This document shows positions 23,020-34,222 of a DNA stretch of 64,000 bases, piece after piece; within the stretch, counting starts at the first letter, position 1; each line of letters opens with the position of its first letter. Origin of the DNA: Ichthyophis bannanicus. Taxonomy: Eukaryota; Chordata; Amphibia; Gymnophiona; Ichthyophiidae. Under the pieces are notes generated by a model, which worked only from the letters and a program-made list of their open reading frames with translations, was not told where the DNA came from and did not search any database. The translations under genes and the position numbers were made by a program. The stretch lies in assembly GCA_033557465.1 (NCBI GenBank), contig CM066031.1, positions 1,232,103,312-1,232,167,311 of the forward strand. The letters run 5' to 3'.

Positions 23020-23560
23020 GAGGAATATTATGTATATACCAGAAGGAATTTTATATATGTATCAGACATATCAGGGTTATTACAAGTATGCCTGCTGCCA
23101 GTGTAGGCCACAGGTTATTTGCCAAATCTGCAGAAGAAGCCTTTGTAGTTTGCTTGCTTTATGTAGGATACAGGTCATTTGCCAACTTTGCAGAAAAAGC
23201 CTTTTAGCTTAGCTTTCCAAAAACAATGAACACACATTGTATGGAGATATAAGTAGAGAGAGCAATTGAGACAAGATATGCTAATTCATTTTCTTTCAGA
23301 TCCCCTTTTTGGAGGATCTGTAACGATAACCTTTTAACTCTGCAAACAGCTGTGCAAAGATGACCCCTTACCAAAATATAATTCAGCCTTGCATCTGTCT
23401 GTAACTTTCTATGATGTATATGGTACATCTTTAGGCTATATAAGTTAATGTATACCCTGAATAAAACTGAGCAGCTTATATCATACCTACATGTATGTGT
23501 TATTTGCTGTTCCCAAGCGCTTGTACTGAGAAGCAGGATCCAGGGAGACGAAACCAAATT
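23020..23560 (+). repeat. Possible solo LTR of uncertain family
   Basis: A TATATAAG box near 23437 is followed about 20 bases later by AATAAA (23460-23465) in the sequence ctgaataaaactgagcag, an order seen in the U3-R part of retroviral-type LTRs. No matching second LTR, clear terminal dinucleotides or target duplication were found. Confidence 0.35.
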
Positions 23561-23765
23561 CATGGCATAAGCATCAGTTGTGGTAACTGAGTGAAAATAA
23601 TACCAGTTGGGGTAACTGATACATAGAATAAAAGAACCCAAGCTGGGCTGAGGTAGCTAACAATAATCAAAGTTGATTTTACTTTTGTGATCATGTTCAT
23701 GGTCTCCAAGATGTCGTTGGACCACTGTCTTCCTCCTGCTAATGGTCTTGATGGAATTTCTTCTC

Positions 23766-24294
23766 TCAATCTCTGACCTTCTCTAAAAAATCCTCCTGGC
23801 GATGTCTTATATCAGGGTCAGATGAATCCTCAGAAATATCTTCAAAATCCATTTTCTTCTTGTAGACCTTAGCCTCCTTCCTGTTGGGATTCATCCATGG
23901 GTATAAAAAAATCTGTGATATAATCAGCCTCTTCTCATTTAAATTCTTCATTTTAGCTTTTTTTAATGTCATTACGAAAGATCTCAATCTGTAGTCATAA
24001 CTTCTTCTGCTGCCACAGGAAAGTTTCTTCTGTTTCTGCTGCCTTCAATACATTAGTTATTTCACCTATCTCTTTACCTATGGTCTCTTTATTTGCATCT
24101 ACAATCAAGACCATAAGGTCTAATGCACATTTATTCAAGATCTTATTCCAATAATCGATAAAGTCCATATCATTAGTGAATAGCCTTGGCTCCTTGTAGA
24201 CATGTAGTCCTCTTGGAATTTGTTGATATTGAATATACTCAATCAGTGAAAGCCACATTCCCATTACAGTAAAATTAGATGCACCTGTAATCAA
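23766..24294 (-). pseudogene. Fragment resembling the N-terminal frame of a Penelope-like element
   Basis: Two minus-strand frames abut (24294-23995 and 23987-23766) and together read as one protein with a frameshift near 23990. The segment IPRGLHVYKEPRLFTNDMDF followed by a WNKILNKCALDLMVLIV block resembles a conserved piece upstream of the RT in vertebrate Penelope-like and related elements. A YPWMN block and an acidic/serine stretch follow. No RT domain is present nearby. The family call is from memory of the motif pattern, so other retroelement ORFs remain possible. Confidence 0.4.
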
Positions 24295-24372
24295 TTGTCA
24301 GTACTCACATGGCTTGAATCAACCAATGAATGATGGCTCTAACATTTAAAATGGCCACATTCTCTCCCTGTT

Positions 24373-24815
24373 CCATTTTCACAATGGTGGAGACAAGAAA
24401 GCTGCCTGAGACCGTCAATAAAGCCATTATCACCAAACATTAAAGCGTACAAGGCAATCTCCAAAGACCTTGGGATTCCTATGTCTATAGTTTGCAATGT
24501 TATTAAGATGCTTTCTGCTCATTAAACTGTCAATAACCTCCCAGGATGTGGTGGGAAGAGGAAAATTAATCCAAGAGATCTTCAAAGGATAGTGTGAACT
24601 ATTGGAAAAACAACAAGTACAACCTCCAAAGAGCTTACGGCTTCCCTGGAGCAATCTGGAGTGGTGATTTCAACCTTCATAATATGCCACACACTAAACA
24701 AAGAAGGACTTCATGGGTGAAAGCCAAGGAGGACCCCACTGCTCAAAGACAGACATAAAAAGGCATGCTTGATCTTTGCCTAAACTCAGTTTGACCACCA
24801 TCTTTATGGAGAAAT
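24373..24815 (+). pseudogene. Tc1-like transposase fragment
   Basis: Degenerate but readable on the plus strand: an N-terminal HTH stretch (AYKAISKDLGIPMSIV), then NPRDLQRIV and TSKELTASLEQSGVVISTF, then NKEGLHGWKPRRTPLLKDRH and KKACLIFA. These are the paired HTH regions of Tc1 transposases in the expected order. At least two in-frame stops and frame changes occur. The DDE catalytic region is missing: the fragment ends at about 24815, where L1 sequence begins. It cannot encode an active transposase. Confidence 0.85.
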
Positions 24816-25676
24816 GATGGATGATGGCACTACAAGCCTGGGAAACTGGTGCTGTAGTAAATGGAATTCCAGCATCTTTCTACCTGAGTCACCCTGCAGT
24901 TTTCACTTTGGAGACTATTTGGACAGCCATCACGCAACTTGGTAAATCTTTGGTTCCCCAAGCATATACTTTGGCTGCGCAGACCCAGGCAAGTACAGAT
25001 CAGCTTTAACAACACACAGAAGAAATTTCAACTTTGTAGAGCCTTACCTCTCAGCTTCAGTTAAAGGTTGGTCGGGTAGAAGATTGTGCAAAAACCTTTT
25101 GTAAGGACAGTGTCACCCTGAAAGCAAGGATTGAACTATTAGAGAGCGTTTCTCACTATCAGAACTTGTGGTTAACAAATTTTCCTAAGTCAGCAGTGAT
25201 AAATGCTAAAGAAATGTTGAGATCTTATTTTCTGGAGGTGTTTAGGGTTCCAGTAGAATCCCACCTCCCTGTCCCTAAGCTGTATTATATGCCTACAGGC
25301 TGTAGATCTTCAGGCTCTAGTAACATACCTGGAGTAGATAAGAACATAAGATATGTCATATTGGGTCAGATCAAAGTCCATCAAGCCCAGTATCCTGTTT
25401 CCAACAGTGGCCATTCTAGGTCACAAGTACCTAGCAGTTTCCCCAAAAGACACAGGTTCCACAATGCTTGTATTGGGGCAAGCAGTGGATATCCTGGGTC
25501 CCCTTTAAAAATGGTTTATGGAACTTTCCTCCAGGAAACTTGTCCAAACCATTTTTAAACCCAGCAACATGAACAGCTTTTACTACATCCTCCGGTAACG
25601 AATTCCAGAGTTTGATTACATGTTGAGTGAAAAAATATTTTCTCTTATTAGTCTTAAATAGGTTACCCTGTAGCTT

Positions 25677-27239
25677 ATCACGCCTCCCGCTCCCTAACCT
25701 TGAGGGTTAAGGAGGGGTTGCCTTGTGATGCCCTTGAGGCAATTAGTTGTAGTTGTGTTAGTGCTTCGAGCAGTAAGGCATGGCAAAGAGAAATTTATTT
25801 TCATGAGGTTTATTTGCCAGTTGTGCAGTTCAAATGCAACAGACGGTGCAGAAGTTATAAATCCAAAACAAGAGTAAAAGAAACTAGATAAACAGGCTTG
25901 CAATGCTGTGCTATCTTCAGGAATTCACATTCACCTCATGTGATCCAATCATGAACTGAAGAACAGAAAGGTTCATTCAACAGTAGTGCTTCTGCTATAC
26001 AAATCAGTTGAACTTTAACTCATTCACTTTTTACCAGCTTCTTTGTATGGGAAGAGTCAAGTACATCTGCTATATTACCTCATACAATAGGTAAACCTTT
26101 TTCCCTTAATTGTCTTTCTCAATTAAGCAGGTTGAACAGTCCATTAATGTGTCCTCTTCTGTAGATGGCAGAGAATTAGGAAAAGGCATTCTTTCCTCAC
26201 AGCCAGCAACTGGTTCTGGGGCACTGTAATTAAAACTTGCCTTACGTTCCAAAAACTCTCTAAACTCTTGGAGAAGTGATTCAGCTGGTGACTTCCCTTC
26301 ACTTAGCTGATGTCCCTTTTCTCCCGTGAGCAATTGTTTGCTGAGGCTCTTTATCTCAGGCTGATTAACATACTTGTTTGTATCAGGAAAACAAACATTC
26401 AACGTGCTGCTAACGTTATCTCTCCACCTCTCTCTACATGTGGGTGTTGTGCTTAGATATTTGGCAGTACGGGGAGAGTCTTTAAAGAGAGATTTAAAAG
26501 CATGGATGTCAGCACCTTCCTGGCTAGGTACTTCAGCTAGCTTGTAAGAATATTCACTGTTATTCAAACCCTCTCCTGGCTGAAAGCAGCTGCCACCATT
26601 TTGTCTGACTTGGCTTTTAAAACTAGGGCACACTCCCTCTGGCTTTTGAGCATAAAACTTATCAACTATTTCTCCCCCACTGGGTACCTTAGATAGAAGT
26701 TTTCCTTTGGAGAATTCTTTGTCTTTCTGCCTTTTATTCCATAGCTCTGCCTGGTCCTGCAGCCTTGGATCTCTCAGTGTTTTGAAAGTCTTCTGCCCCC
26801 AGCAGTTTCTTTCAGCCTCTGAGCCTTCCACCACGCTACCTGCTAGTTGCAGACTATTTGAGGAATCACAGCAGCAAAGATGCTTCGTTCCAGACTTCCC
26901 CTCTGAAACTCTTATTTCTCCTTCTGGGAATTCTCTCCGTCTCTGTTCTTGCCCTTGCTCTTTTTGCTCCCGTTGCTCTCTTTGCTTCCGTTGCTCTAGT
27001 TCACTTCCTGGCTTCTGACTATTTAACCAGGTGCTTCTAGCTTGCACTGCCCGCCTCCTCTTAGGGCGTGCCCAATCAAGAGCTTTACTACTCCCCTCCC
27101 CCGAGGTGAGCTGTTCTGCTTGATTAGTTCTGAGTTTTTTTCTTTCTGCAGAGAAATTCCTGCTTTCTCCTGCAGTACCGGCTTCTACCACCGGATGCTT
27201 ATCTGTGTCCATCGGTTCCTGGGGAGCTACTGCGTCACA
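25677..27239 (-). mobile_element. Solo LTR of a Gypsy-type element inside the CR1
   Basis: On the minus strand the element starts TGTGACGCAGTAG and is flanked by a 5-bp duplication AAGCT (plus-strand AGCTT at 25672-25676 and 27240-27244). Two AATAAA hexamers lie on the minus strand between 25794 and 25816. It has no PBS, gag or pol, so it is a solo LTR. The word gtgacgcagtag and the C-terminal end of its open frame link it to the LTRs at 57049 and 61395. Its 3' edge (GGCGTGAT) does not end in the usual CA. Confidence 0.65.
26106..27212 (-). CDS. 368-residue open frame within a solo LTR, function unknown
   Basis: The ATG lies 27 bases inside the LTR and the frame stays open for 1107 bases, which is long for an LTR and for a repeat of this age. 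I do not recognise the protein. The first 100 residues are strongly basic and polar, with an RKQREQREQKEQ tract. A CCCD cluster and several K/E-rich segments follow. There is no signal peptide, membrane segment or zinc knuckle. The last residues (TLMDCSTCLIEKDN) resemble the end of the open frame in the LTRs of the Gypsy at 57049-62568 (PMDCALCFSDE), where the frame is likewise followed by a poly(A) signal. It may be an accessory protein of this retrotransposon lineage or a frame kept open by chance. Confidence 0.5.
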   Translation of the reverse strand: MDTDKHPVVEAGTAGESRNFSAERKKLRTNQAEQLTSGEGSSKALDWARPKRRRAVQARSTWLNSQKPGSELEQRKQREQREQKEQGQEQRRREFPEGEIRVSEGKSGTKHLCCCDSSNSLQLAGSVVEGSEAERNCWGQKTFKTLRDPRLQDQAELWNKRQKDKEFSKGKLLSKVPSGGEIVDKFYAQKPEGVCPSFKSQVRQNGGSCFQPGEGLNNSEYSYKLAEVPSQEGADIHAFKSLFKDSPRTAKYLSTTPTCRERWRDNVSSTLNVCFPDTNKYVNQPEIKSLSKQLLTGEKGHQLSEGKSPAESLLQEFREFLERKASFNYSAPEPVAGCEERMPFPNSLPSTEEDTLMDCSTCLIEKDN

Positions 27240-27319
27240 AGCTTCATTGCATGCCCCCTAGTCTTTCTATATTTTGATGGCATAAACATTCAATCTATGT
27301 TTACCTGTTCCACTCCATA

Positions 27320-28769
27320 CATTAATTTATAGACCTCTATCATATCTCCCCTCAAGCTGTCTCTTTTCAAGGTTGAAGAGCCCTAACCTTTTTCGCCTCT
27401 CTTCATAGGGGTATCCTTACATCCCATTTACCATTTTGGTGGCTTTTCTCTGTACCTTTTCTAATAACACTATATCCTTTTTAAGATACGGCGACCAGAA
27501 TTGCACACAATATTCAAGGTGCAGTCACACCATGGAACGATACAGAGGCATTATAATATCCTTTGTTTTATTTTCCATTCCTTTCCTTATGATACTTAGC
27601 ATTCTATTTGCTCTCTTGGCCATCGCTGCATACTGGGCCGAGGGTTTTTAACATGTTATGCACGATGATGCCTAAATCTTTTTCCTGGGTGGTGGTTCCT
27701 AATGTGGAACCTTGCATCGTGTAACCATAGTTTGGGTTTTTCTTTCCTAGGTGCATAACTTTGCACTGTCCACATTAAATTTCATCTGCCATTTGGATGT
27801 ACAGTCTTCCAATTTATCAAGATCCTCTTGCAATTTTCTACAATCCTCATGGGTTTTAACAACTTTGAATAGTTTTGTGTCATCTGCAAATTTGATAACC
27901 TCACTCATTATTCCTATTTCCAGGTAATTTATGAAAATGTTAAAAAGCAATGGACCCAGCACAGATCCCTGAGGATTCACCTTTCTCCAATGGGGAAATT
28001 GGCCATTTAACCCTACCCTCTGCTTTCTATCTTTTAACCAGTTCCTGGTCCACAATAGTAAGCTACCCCCTTTCTCATGACTTTTTAATTTTGCCAAAAG
28101 TCTCTCATAAGGGTCCTTCTAAAAGCCTTTCTGAAAGTCCAGATACACTATATCAACTGACTCACATTTGTCTACCTGTTTATTCACACCTTCAAAAAAC
28201 ATAACAAATTAGTAAGATAAGACCTTCCTTGGATAAAGCCATGTTGACTGTTTCCCATTAAGCCATGACTATCTATATGTTCAGTAATTTTGTTCTTTAT
28301 GACGGTTTCTACCATTTTTCCCAGTACAGATGTCAGGCTCACTGGTCTGTAGGTTCCCAGATCACCCCTGGAACCCTTTTTAAAAATTGGCATTACAATA
28401 GCCATACTCCAATCTTCAGGTATTACATATGATTTTAATGATAGCTAGTTCACAGATTACTAATAGTAGGTCTGCAACCTTATATTTCAGTTCTTTCAAC
28501 ACCCTTGGATGTATACCATCTGGTCCAGGTGATTTGCTACTCTTCAGTTTGTCAAATACTTGTAATACATCTTCCCGATGTATCAATATTGCTTTCAATT
28601 CTTCCGCAGCATCTCCTTTAAATACCATTTCAGTCATGGGTAACATCCCTACATCTTCCTCAGTAAAGACCGAAGAAAAGAATTCATTCAGTCTCTCCGC
28701 CATGGCCTTGTCCCCTCTTAGTGCCCCTTTTACCCCTCTATAATCTAATGGTCCAAATGACTCTCTCAC
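27320..28769 (-). pseudogene. CR1 reverse transcriptase, broken
   Basis: Frames 28769-28416, 28405-28184 and 28097-27747 carry RT blocks in order: SSKSPGPDGIHPRVLKELK, then FKKGSRGDLGTYRPVSLTSV and QHGFIQGRSYLTNL, then [14 protein letters not shown] and FADDTKLF (the catalytic D-D intact), and KWQMKFNVD. Frameshifts at about 28410 and 28100-28180 and a later stop prevent a full product. The C-terminal part continues down to 27320 and, beyond the solo LTR, to 25339. Confidence 0.9.
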
Positions 28770-29212
28770 AGGTTTTTTGCTATGAATTTACTTGAAAAAA
28801 TCTTTATTATACGTTTTTGCTTCCACAGCAAGCTTCTTCTCAAATTCTCTCTTTGCCTGCCTTATCAATGCCTTGCATCTAATTTGCCAGTGTTTATGTT
28901 GTTTCCAGTTTTCACCATTTGTCTCCTTTTTCCATTTCCTGAAAGATGCTTTTTTTGGCAACAGCCTCTCTGACCTCACCTTTAAACCATGTTGGCAGTT
29001 TTTTGGACTTCCTTCCATTTTTCTTATAACGTGGAATACAGCTGGTCTGGGCTTCCAATATAGTATTTTTAAACAACACCCAAGCTTGATGTATATCTTT
29101 AACTTTTGCAACTGCTCCTTTTTATTTTTTCTTAACTATTTTCCTCATTTTATCATAGTCTCCCTTTCGAAAGTTAAAAGGTAATACTGTGGATTTCCTT
29201 ACCATCCTTCCT

Positions 29213-30032
29213 TCAATCAAACACGATCATGCTATGATCATTATTGCCAAGTGGCCCCAACACCCTTATCTCTTGCACCAGATTTTCTGTTCCACTAAGT
29301 ACTAGGTCCAAAATGGCTTCCCCTCTAGTCGGTTCATGAACCAGCTGCTCCAAGAAACAGTCATTTATTTCATCTAGAAACTTTATCTCCCTAGCATGTC
29401 CTGCCTTCACACTGACCCATTCAATACCGAGGTAATTGAAATCTACCATTATAATTATTGTGCTGTAACTTTTGTTAGCTTTCCTGATTTCTTCGAGCAT
29501 TTCATCATCCATTTGTTCATTGTGGCTAGGCGGTCAATACACCCACATTGCCATCGCCATCGCCTTCCCCTTCCCCTTTTTACATGGAATTTAAATCCCT
29601 AGAGATTCTACAGTGAATTTTGTTTCCTGCAAAACTTTAATCCTTTGAGACTCAATGCCCACTCTAACATAGAGTACAACCCCTCCACCAATTTGATCTT
29701 CTCTATCACTATGATATAGTTTGTACCCAGGTATCACAGTGTCCCACTGATTGTCCTCCTTCCACCATGACTCTGAGATACCAATCATATTCTAACTCTT
29801 CCTTCTTATTTTTTAGATTTCTAGCATTTGCATACAAGCATTTTAGAGGCTGTATTTTATTCATATTGATCTGGCAAATGGTAGCCAGGGGTAATTTGGA
29901 ATCTTTAAGCTCTGCCTGCTCTATGCTCAAGGGCATTTGGGCTACTTTTGTCTTTATTGGAACCTCTCTACTGATATGCCCTAACTTCAATCTTTTACTA
30001 GTATCCTTTAAGGATAGATTGTTCTGAGTCAT
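29213..30032 (-). pseudogene. CR1 ORF2 endonuclease domain, broken
   Basis: APE-type endonuclease blocks occur in order: CLYANARNLKNK, ISESWWKEDNQW, GGGVVLYVRVG, MVDFNYLGIEW and GNNDHSMIVFD. The GDFN block reads VDFN and the frame is interrupted near 29600 and 29710, so it is inactive. Confidence 0.85.
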
Positions 30033-30151
30033 GTGCTCTTGGGCGACTGTCGACTTTAACCTATTATCTCTTTTAAAAGCTGCTCTATCTCCTTTTTAAA
30101 GGTTAATGCCACCAGCCTAGTTCCGTTCCAGTTAAGGTGGAGCCCATCCCT

Positions 30152-30961
30152 TCAGAAGAGCCCCTCCTTTCCCCAGAATGTTCCCCAGTTCCTAACAATA
30201 TCAAAATCATCATCCTTGCACCATTGTCTCATCCACACATTGAGACTCCGGAACTCTGCCTGCCATTTGGGTCCTTCGCGTGAAATGGGAAGTATTTCTG
30301 AGAATGTTACCCTGGTTGTTCTGCATTTCAATTTCCTACCTAAAAGCCTAAATTTAGCCTCCAGAACCTCCCTACCACATTTTCCTATGTCATTGGTACC
30401 AATATGTACCAAGACAGCAGACTCCTCCCCAGCACTATCTAAGACCTTGTCTAGGTGGCATGTGAGGTCCGCTACCTTCACACCAGGCAGGCATGTTACC
30501 AGGCGATCCTCACATCCATCTGCCACCCAGCTATCTACATGCCTAATGATCAAATCACCAACTATAACGGCTGTCCTAACCCTTCCCTCGTGGTCACATG
30601 GCCCCGGAGAAACCTCTTTGGTGTGAGAGGGTTTTACATCACATGGAGGACAGGTCCTAGCTACAGGATCTCTTCCTGCTGCACCAGGGTGATGCTCTTC
30701 TGTTACATGACCTCTCTCCTCCATGGCAACAGGGATGCTGCCAGACTGGAGATGGGAATTTGGTACTATATTCCTGTAGTTCTCGTCTATGTACCTTTCT
30801 ATCTTCCTTATGTTCTCCAAGACTGCTACTCTAGCCTCGAGATCGGACTCGTTCCCTGAGAGCAAAGAGCTCCTTGAACCTAGTGCACACATAAGATCCC
30901 TCACCAACAGGGAGAAAATCATACATGTGACACTCAATGTAAAAGACTGGAAAACCCCCAT
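30152..30961 (-). pseudogene. CR1 ORF1 with esterase domain lacking its serine
   Basis: A 269-residue open frame. The N-terminal half is coiled and polar. The C-terminal half is an SGNH-type esterase domain as found in CR1 ORF1 proteins: block I AVIVGDLIIRHVD and the block VLVHIGTNDIGK. The catalytic Ser of GDS is Leu here (TTG, plus-strand CAA at 30551-30553), whereas the plus-strand copy keeps TCG at 46889-46891. A CpG transition explains the change. The frame is intact but the esterase should be dead. Confidence 0.85.
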
Positions 30962-31039
30962 CTTGCTGCTGAACTTCTGTCTGCATCTTATTTTTATGGT
31001 TGTGTTTAGGTATTTAAGTTCTTTACTTACTAAGGGTTG

Positions 31040-32175
31040 CTAGGGATACTTATACTAATAAAATTATACCTAATACGTTTAATGTACTTTGTTCACCTGA
31101 AGCTTAATTAATCTCAGGCCCTTAATGTATGCCTGATGACAGCTGCAACTGAGAGTTAATATGGCCCCTCACTTCCTTTAAGAGATTTAAGCACCTATAA
31201 AGCTATGATTATTCCAGGGGTGGGTGGGTGTTGGGGAGGGAGGGAAAGAAGTTTTATTAAAAACTGGCTGCAAAACAGTACCCTGCCCTGTGCTTCTAAG
31301 GTAATCTTTGATCAATTTTGTGGGTGATTCACACAGCTCTTGCTTGGATTGAGGGAGTCTTGGGTTCTAAATTTAACCAAAAAGCTCTGTGCTGTGTTTT
31401 AAATTTAAACTGAAAGCTCTTTGCTGCTGCTAGGTCCTGACTGAGTATTAAATTTAAACCAGAAGCTCTCTGCTGGGTTTTAAACTTAAACAGTCCCTTT
31501 TTGTAGTCCTTCAAGACTAAGAATCACAGAGCTCATGTTGAATTATTTATGCCTGTGCTTCTGAAGAATCTGTGACCAATTTCCTGGGTGATTTATACAG
31601 CCCTTGCTTGGATAGAGGGAGTCTTTCAAAATGGCCCTTTGATCTGTCACTTGGCTTTAACACCTATTTAAAACAATTTCACAGGTCTCTTGCCCTCTAT
31701 CTAGAAGGCCTCTTTGTAAAGGTCTCTAGAAATAATTTATTGCTCAAAGATTACTGACCTTGTTTTTCCGTTTATGCTGAATTATACTCTGATTTGATTT
31801 AAATTAAATCTCTTTGCCAGGCCCAGACTATTAAATTTAAACTAGAAGCTCTCTGCTGTGTTTTAAATTAAACTGAATGCTCTTTACTGCTTTTAGGCCC
31901 TGACTGAGTATTACATTTAAACTAGAAGCTATCTGCTGGGCTTTAAACAAACTGAAAGCTACCTGTTCAGTTTTTAATTTAACTAAAAGCTATTTGCTGA
32001 TACTAGGCCCTGACTGATTTCACTGGATTCACAGATTAATCAGTTTGAATCTAAAGAATTCCTTTTCACCAAGATTTAGAAAAATTCTCAGAAGTAAATA
32101 CTTACAATTGAAGATCTCTCTCCAGAAGTAGCAGTCCTTTTTTGTAGTCCTTCAAGACAGGCAGACTCCCTGGAT
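31040..32175 (-). promoter_or_regulatory. CR1 5' UTR with degenerate tandem monomers
   Basis: Repeats of about 90-110 bp, built on 'agctctctgctg', 'taaatttaaa' and 'ctaggccctgactgagtatt', occur from about 31370 to 32010. They match the monomers upstream of the plus-strand CR1 (about 45940-46130). In LINEs such arrays are usually promoters. Confidence 0.65.
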
Positions 32176-32691
32176 GTTTCTGCAGTTGGGGATGAGGCAT
32201 GTACGCTGTACACTCTTTTGTAACATTTTCTTTGTCTTCAGATAGAGACTGGTTTCTCAAAGTTTTATTTTGGAAAAGATCTACTTTATTTAAAGGTTTT
32301 GCTGTTTGTGTATTCCTGGATCTTTTACAGGAAACTCAGTGGAGAAAGAAGAAGTTCCTCCTTCTTCGGCCCGGTATTCAGCAGTTAGATGACCAATTTT
32401 TCCTTAAGTTTATTTATTTAGCTGCATTTATATCCCGCTTTTCACCGGGTCAAAGCGGTTTGACAAAAAAAAGGGGGGAGGGGACAGTAATCAATTTGAC
32501 AGAGAAGGGAGGGGCTGTAACCATGAGGGCCAACATTGATGATCTGAACAGAAAGTAATGACTTAGACAGTTGACATAAGTCTCTTAGTTGGTAGTAGAG
32601 GGGATAGGTCAGAAGGTCTGGATGTGCAGTCAGTGAGAGATGTCTGTTTCAGGTCCAAGATATTCATGAAACAGGATGTTTTTTAATTGTT

Positions 32692-33740
32692 TCAGAATGT
32701 GGAGAGGTCTCTGTTGCTTCGGATCTGGCTCGGAAGGGAGTTCCAGAGGGAGGGTGCGTACAGTTCAAATGCTCTGTTGCAGGTCTGTTGATTAAACTTA
32801 GTTCGCTCATGGGGGATAGTGAGAGTGTTGCTGGTGGTCTGTCGGGTTGGTCTGTTGAGGGAAGGCTGGGGTAGTAGAGTCCAGAATTGAGAAGTCTGCA
32901 TTTGATGGAGGGCTTTGTGGATAAGTAGGGCAGATTTGTATTTAATCCTTGCTTCGAGTGGTAGGATGTGAAGTTCTCTCAGGACTGGAGTGATGTGATC
33001 ATGTTTTTTCACTTTCTGGATGATTCTTGCTGTGGTGTTTAAGGCAGTTCATAGTGGGTTGGTGTGGGTGGCAGGTAGTCCATGATAAATTGCATTACAG
33101 TAGTCCAGGTGGGGAAGCGTCATAGCCTGCATGACTGTACTGAAGTCCTGTGGGTCGATGAGTGGTCTGAGCCATTGTACCGTCTTTGCTTTGTGGAATA
33201 TTGTACTGGTAGTCTTTTTAATCTGTTGGTTAAATGTAAGCGCTTGATCAATGATGATTCCCAAATATTTTATGTGGGATTGAATTTGTATCTGGGTGGT
33301 TCCCAAGATGAGGTGTGGTGGCGGGGTGAAGTTAGAGTCCTTGGTCACCATGAGGGCTTCTGTTTTTTTAATGTTGATGGATAGGTTGTTCTCTTGTAGC
33401 CAGCTGAAGACCTCGATGAAGCAGTCTGACAGGTGACTGTTTGTTGGGTTGGTGGTTGTGATGGGTCCATAGAGCATTATGTTGTCTGCGTAGATATGGT
33501 AGTTGATGTTATGAGTGCGTATTATCGAGCAGAGTGGCTGCAGGTAGATATTGAAGAGCATGGTGGATAGTGTGGAGCCCTGGGGTACTCCTTGGTACTG
33601 TCGAAGGGGGGGGGGGAGGTTGCCATGCTTGTGCGGATCAGTTTTGTTGTCTATTGGTCAGGTAGGAGTGGAACCATTGAAGCACAATGTCCTTGATGCC
33701 AATCTCCTGAAGTCTGTGTAGGAGGGTATCAGGGGCGGCC
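32692..33740 (-). pseudogene. L2-clade RT, 3' half, catalytic Asp mutated
   Basis: Frames 33561-33049 and 33012-32692 carry YQGVPQGSTLSTMLFNIYLQ, then HIYADNIMLYGP, LSINIKKTEALM, HIKYLGIIID, and the C-terminal LHILPLEARIKYKSALLIHK and LYAPSLWNSLPSQIR. The catalytic YADD is YADN (AAC, plus-strand gtt at 33481-33483), so the RT is inactive. A stop near 33046 splits the frames. Confidence 0.9.
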
Positions 33741-34222
33741 CAAGGGGGGTGCGGGGCCATGTGCGGAGATTAATTGCGGGGCCTCATTTGCATAGGGAGC
33801 CTCATTTGCATAAATACTTGCATAATGTTAACATGCATTTTTAGTAAACATGCTTCTTAATGAGTGTCTGGATAAAGAAAGACTAACAGATTTCTACGTT
33901 ACTATATTCCAGTGCCAACCGCCAGGCCCATTAGGAAGTACTATAAACACTGACCATTTAGAACTCATAGCAAATCCACCATATCATAACAGCTCTGCCA
34001 GGACTCACAAAGCACCAAACCCTACCTATCAAAAGGCAACACTGCAAATATTAAACCAATACATCTCAGAGAATACCAATGCATCTCCTACTAGGGAAAG
34101 AGAACAAGTGACATGGTCAAATAGAAACTACATGAACAGAATACCTCAGCTTGGTTAAAATGCAGAACATAGACCGTCACCAAAGAACAAGGGATCACAA
34201 TTTAGAAATAGGAAGACAATAA

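Larger units (their letters stand above)
25339..32175 (-). mobile_element. CR1 LINE, nearly full length, decayed and split
   Basis: It reads 5' to 3' on the minus strand: 5' UTR with repeated monomers, ORF1 with an esterase domain, then ORF2 with endonuclease and RT in separate broken frames, and a 3' end of the form atgttcttat repeats at 25339. It collinearly matches the plus-strand copy at 45900-50534. A solo LTR sits in its 3' part. It is inserted in L1 ORF1. Confidence 0.9.

Noticed and set aside
32199..32558. 119-codon frame as an independent gene
   Set aside because: Its first 65 residues are the L1 ORF1 C-terminal domain, and the rest reads into the 3' end of the inserted L2-clade LINE.
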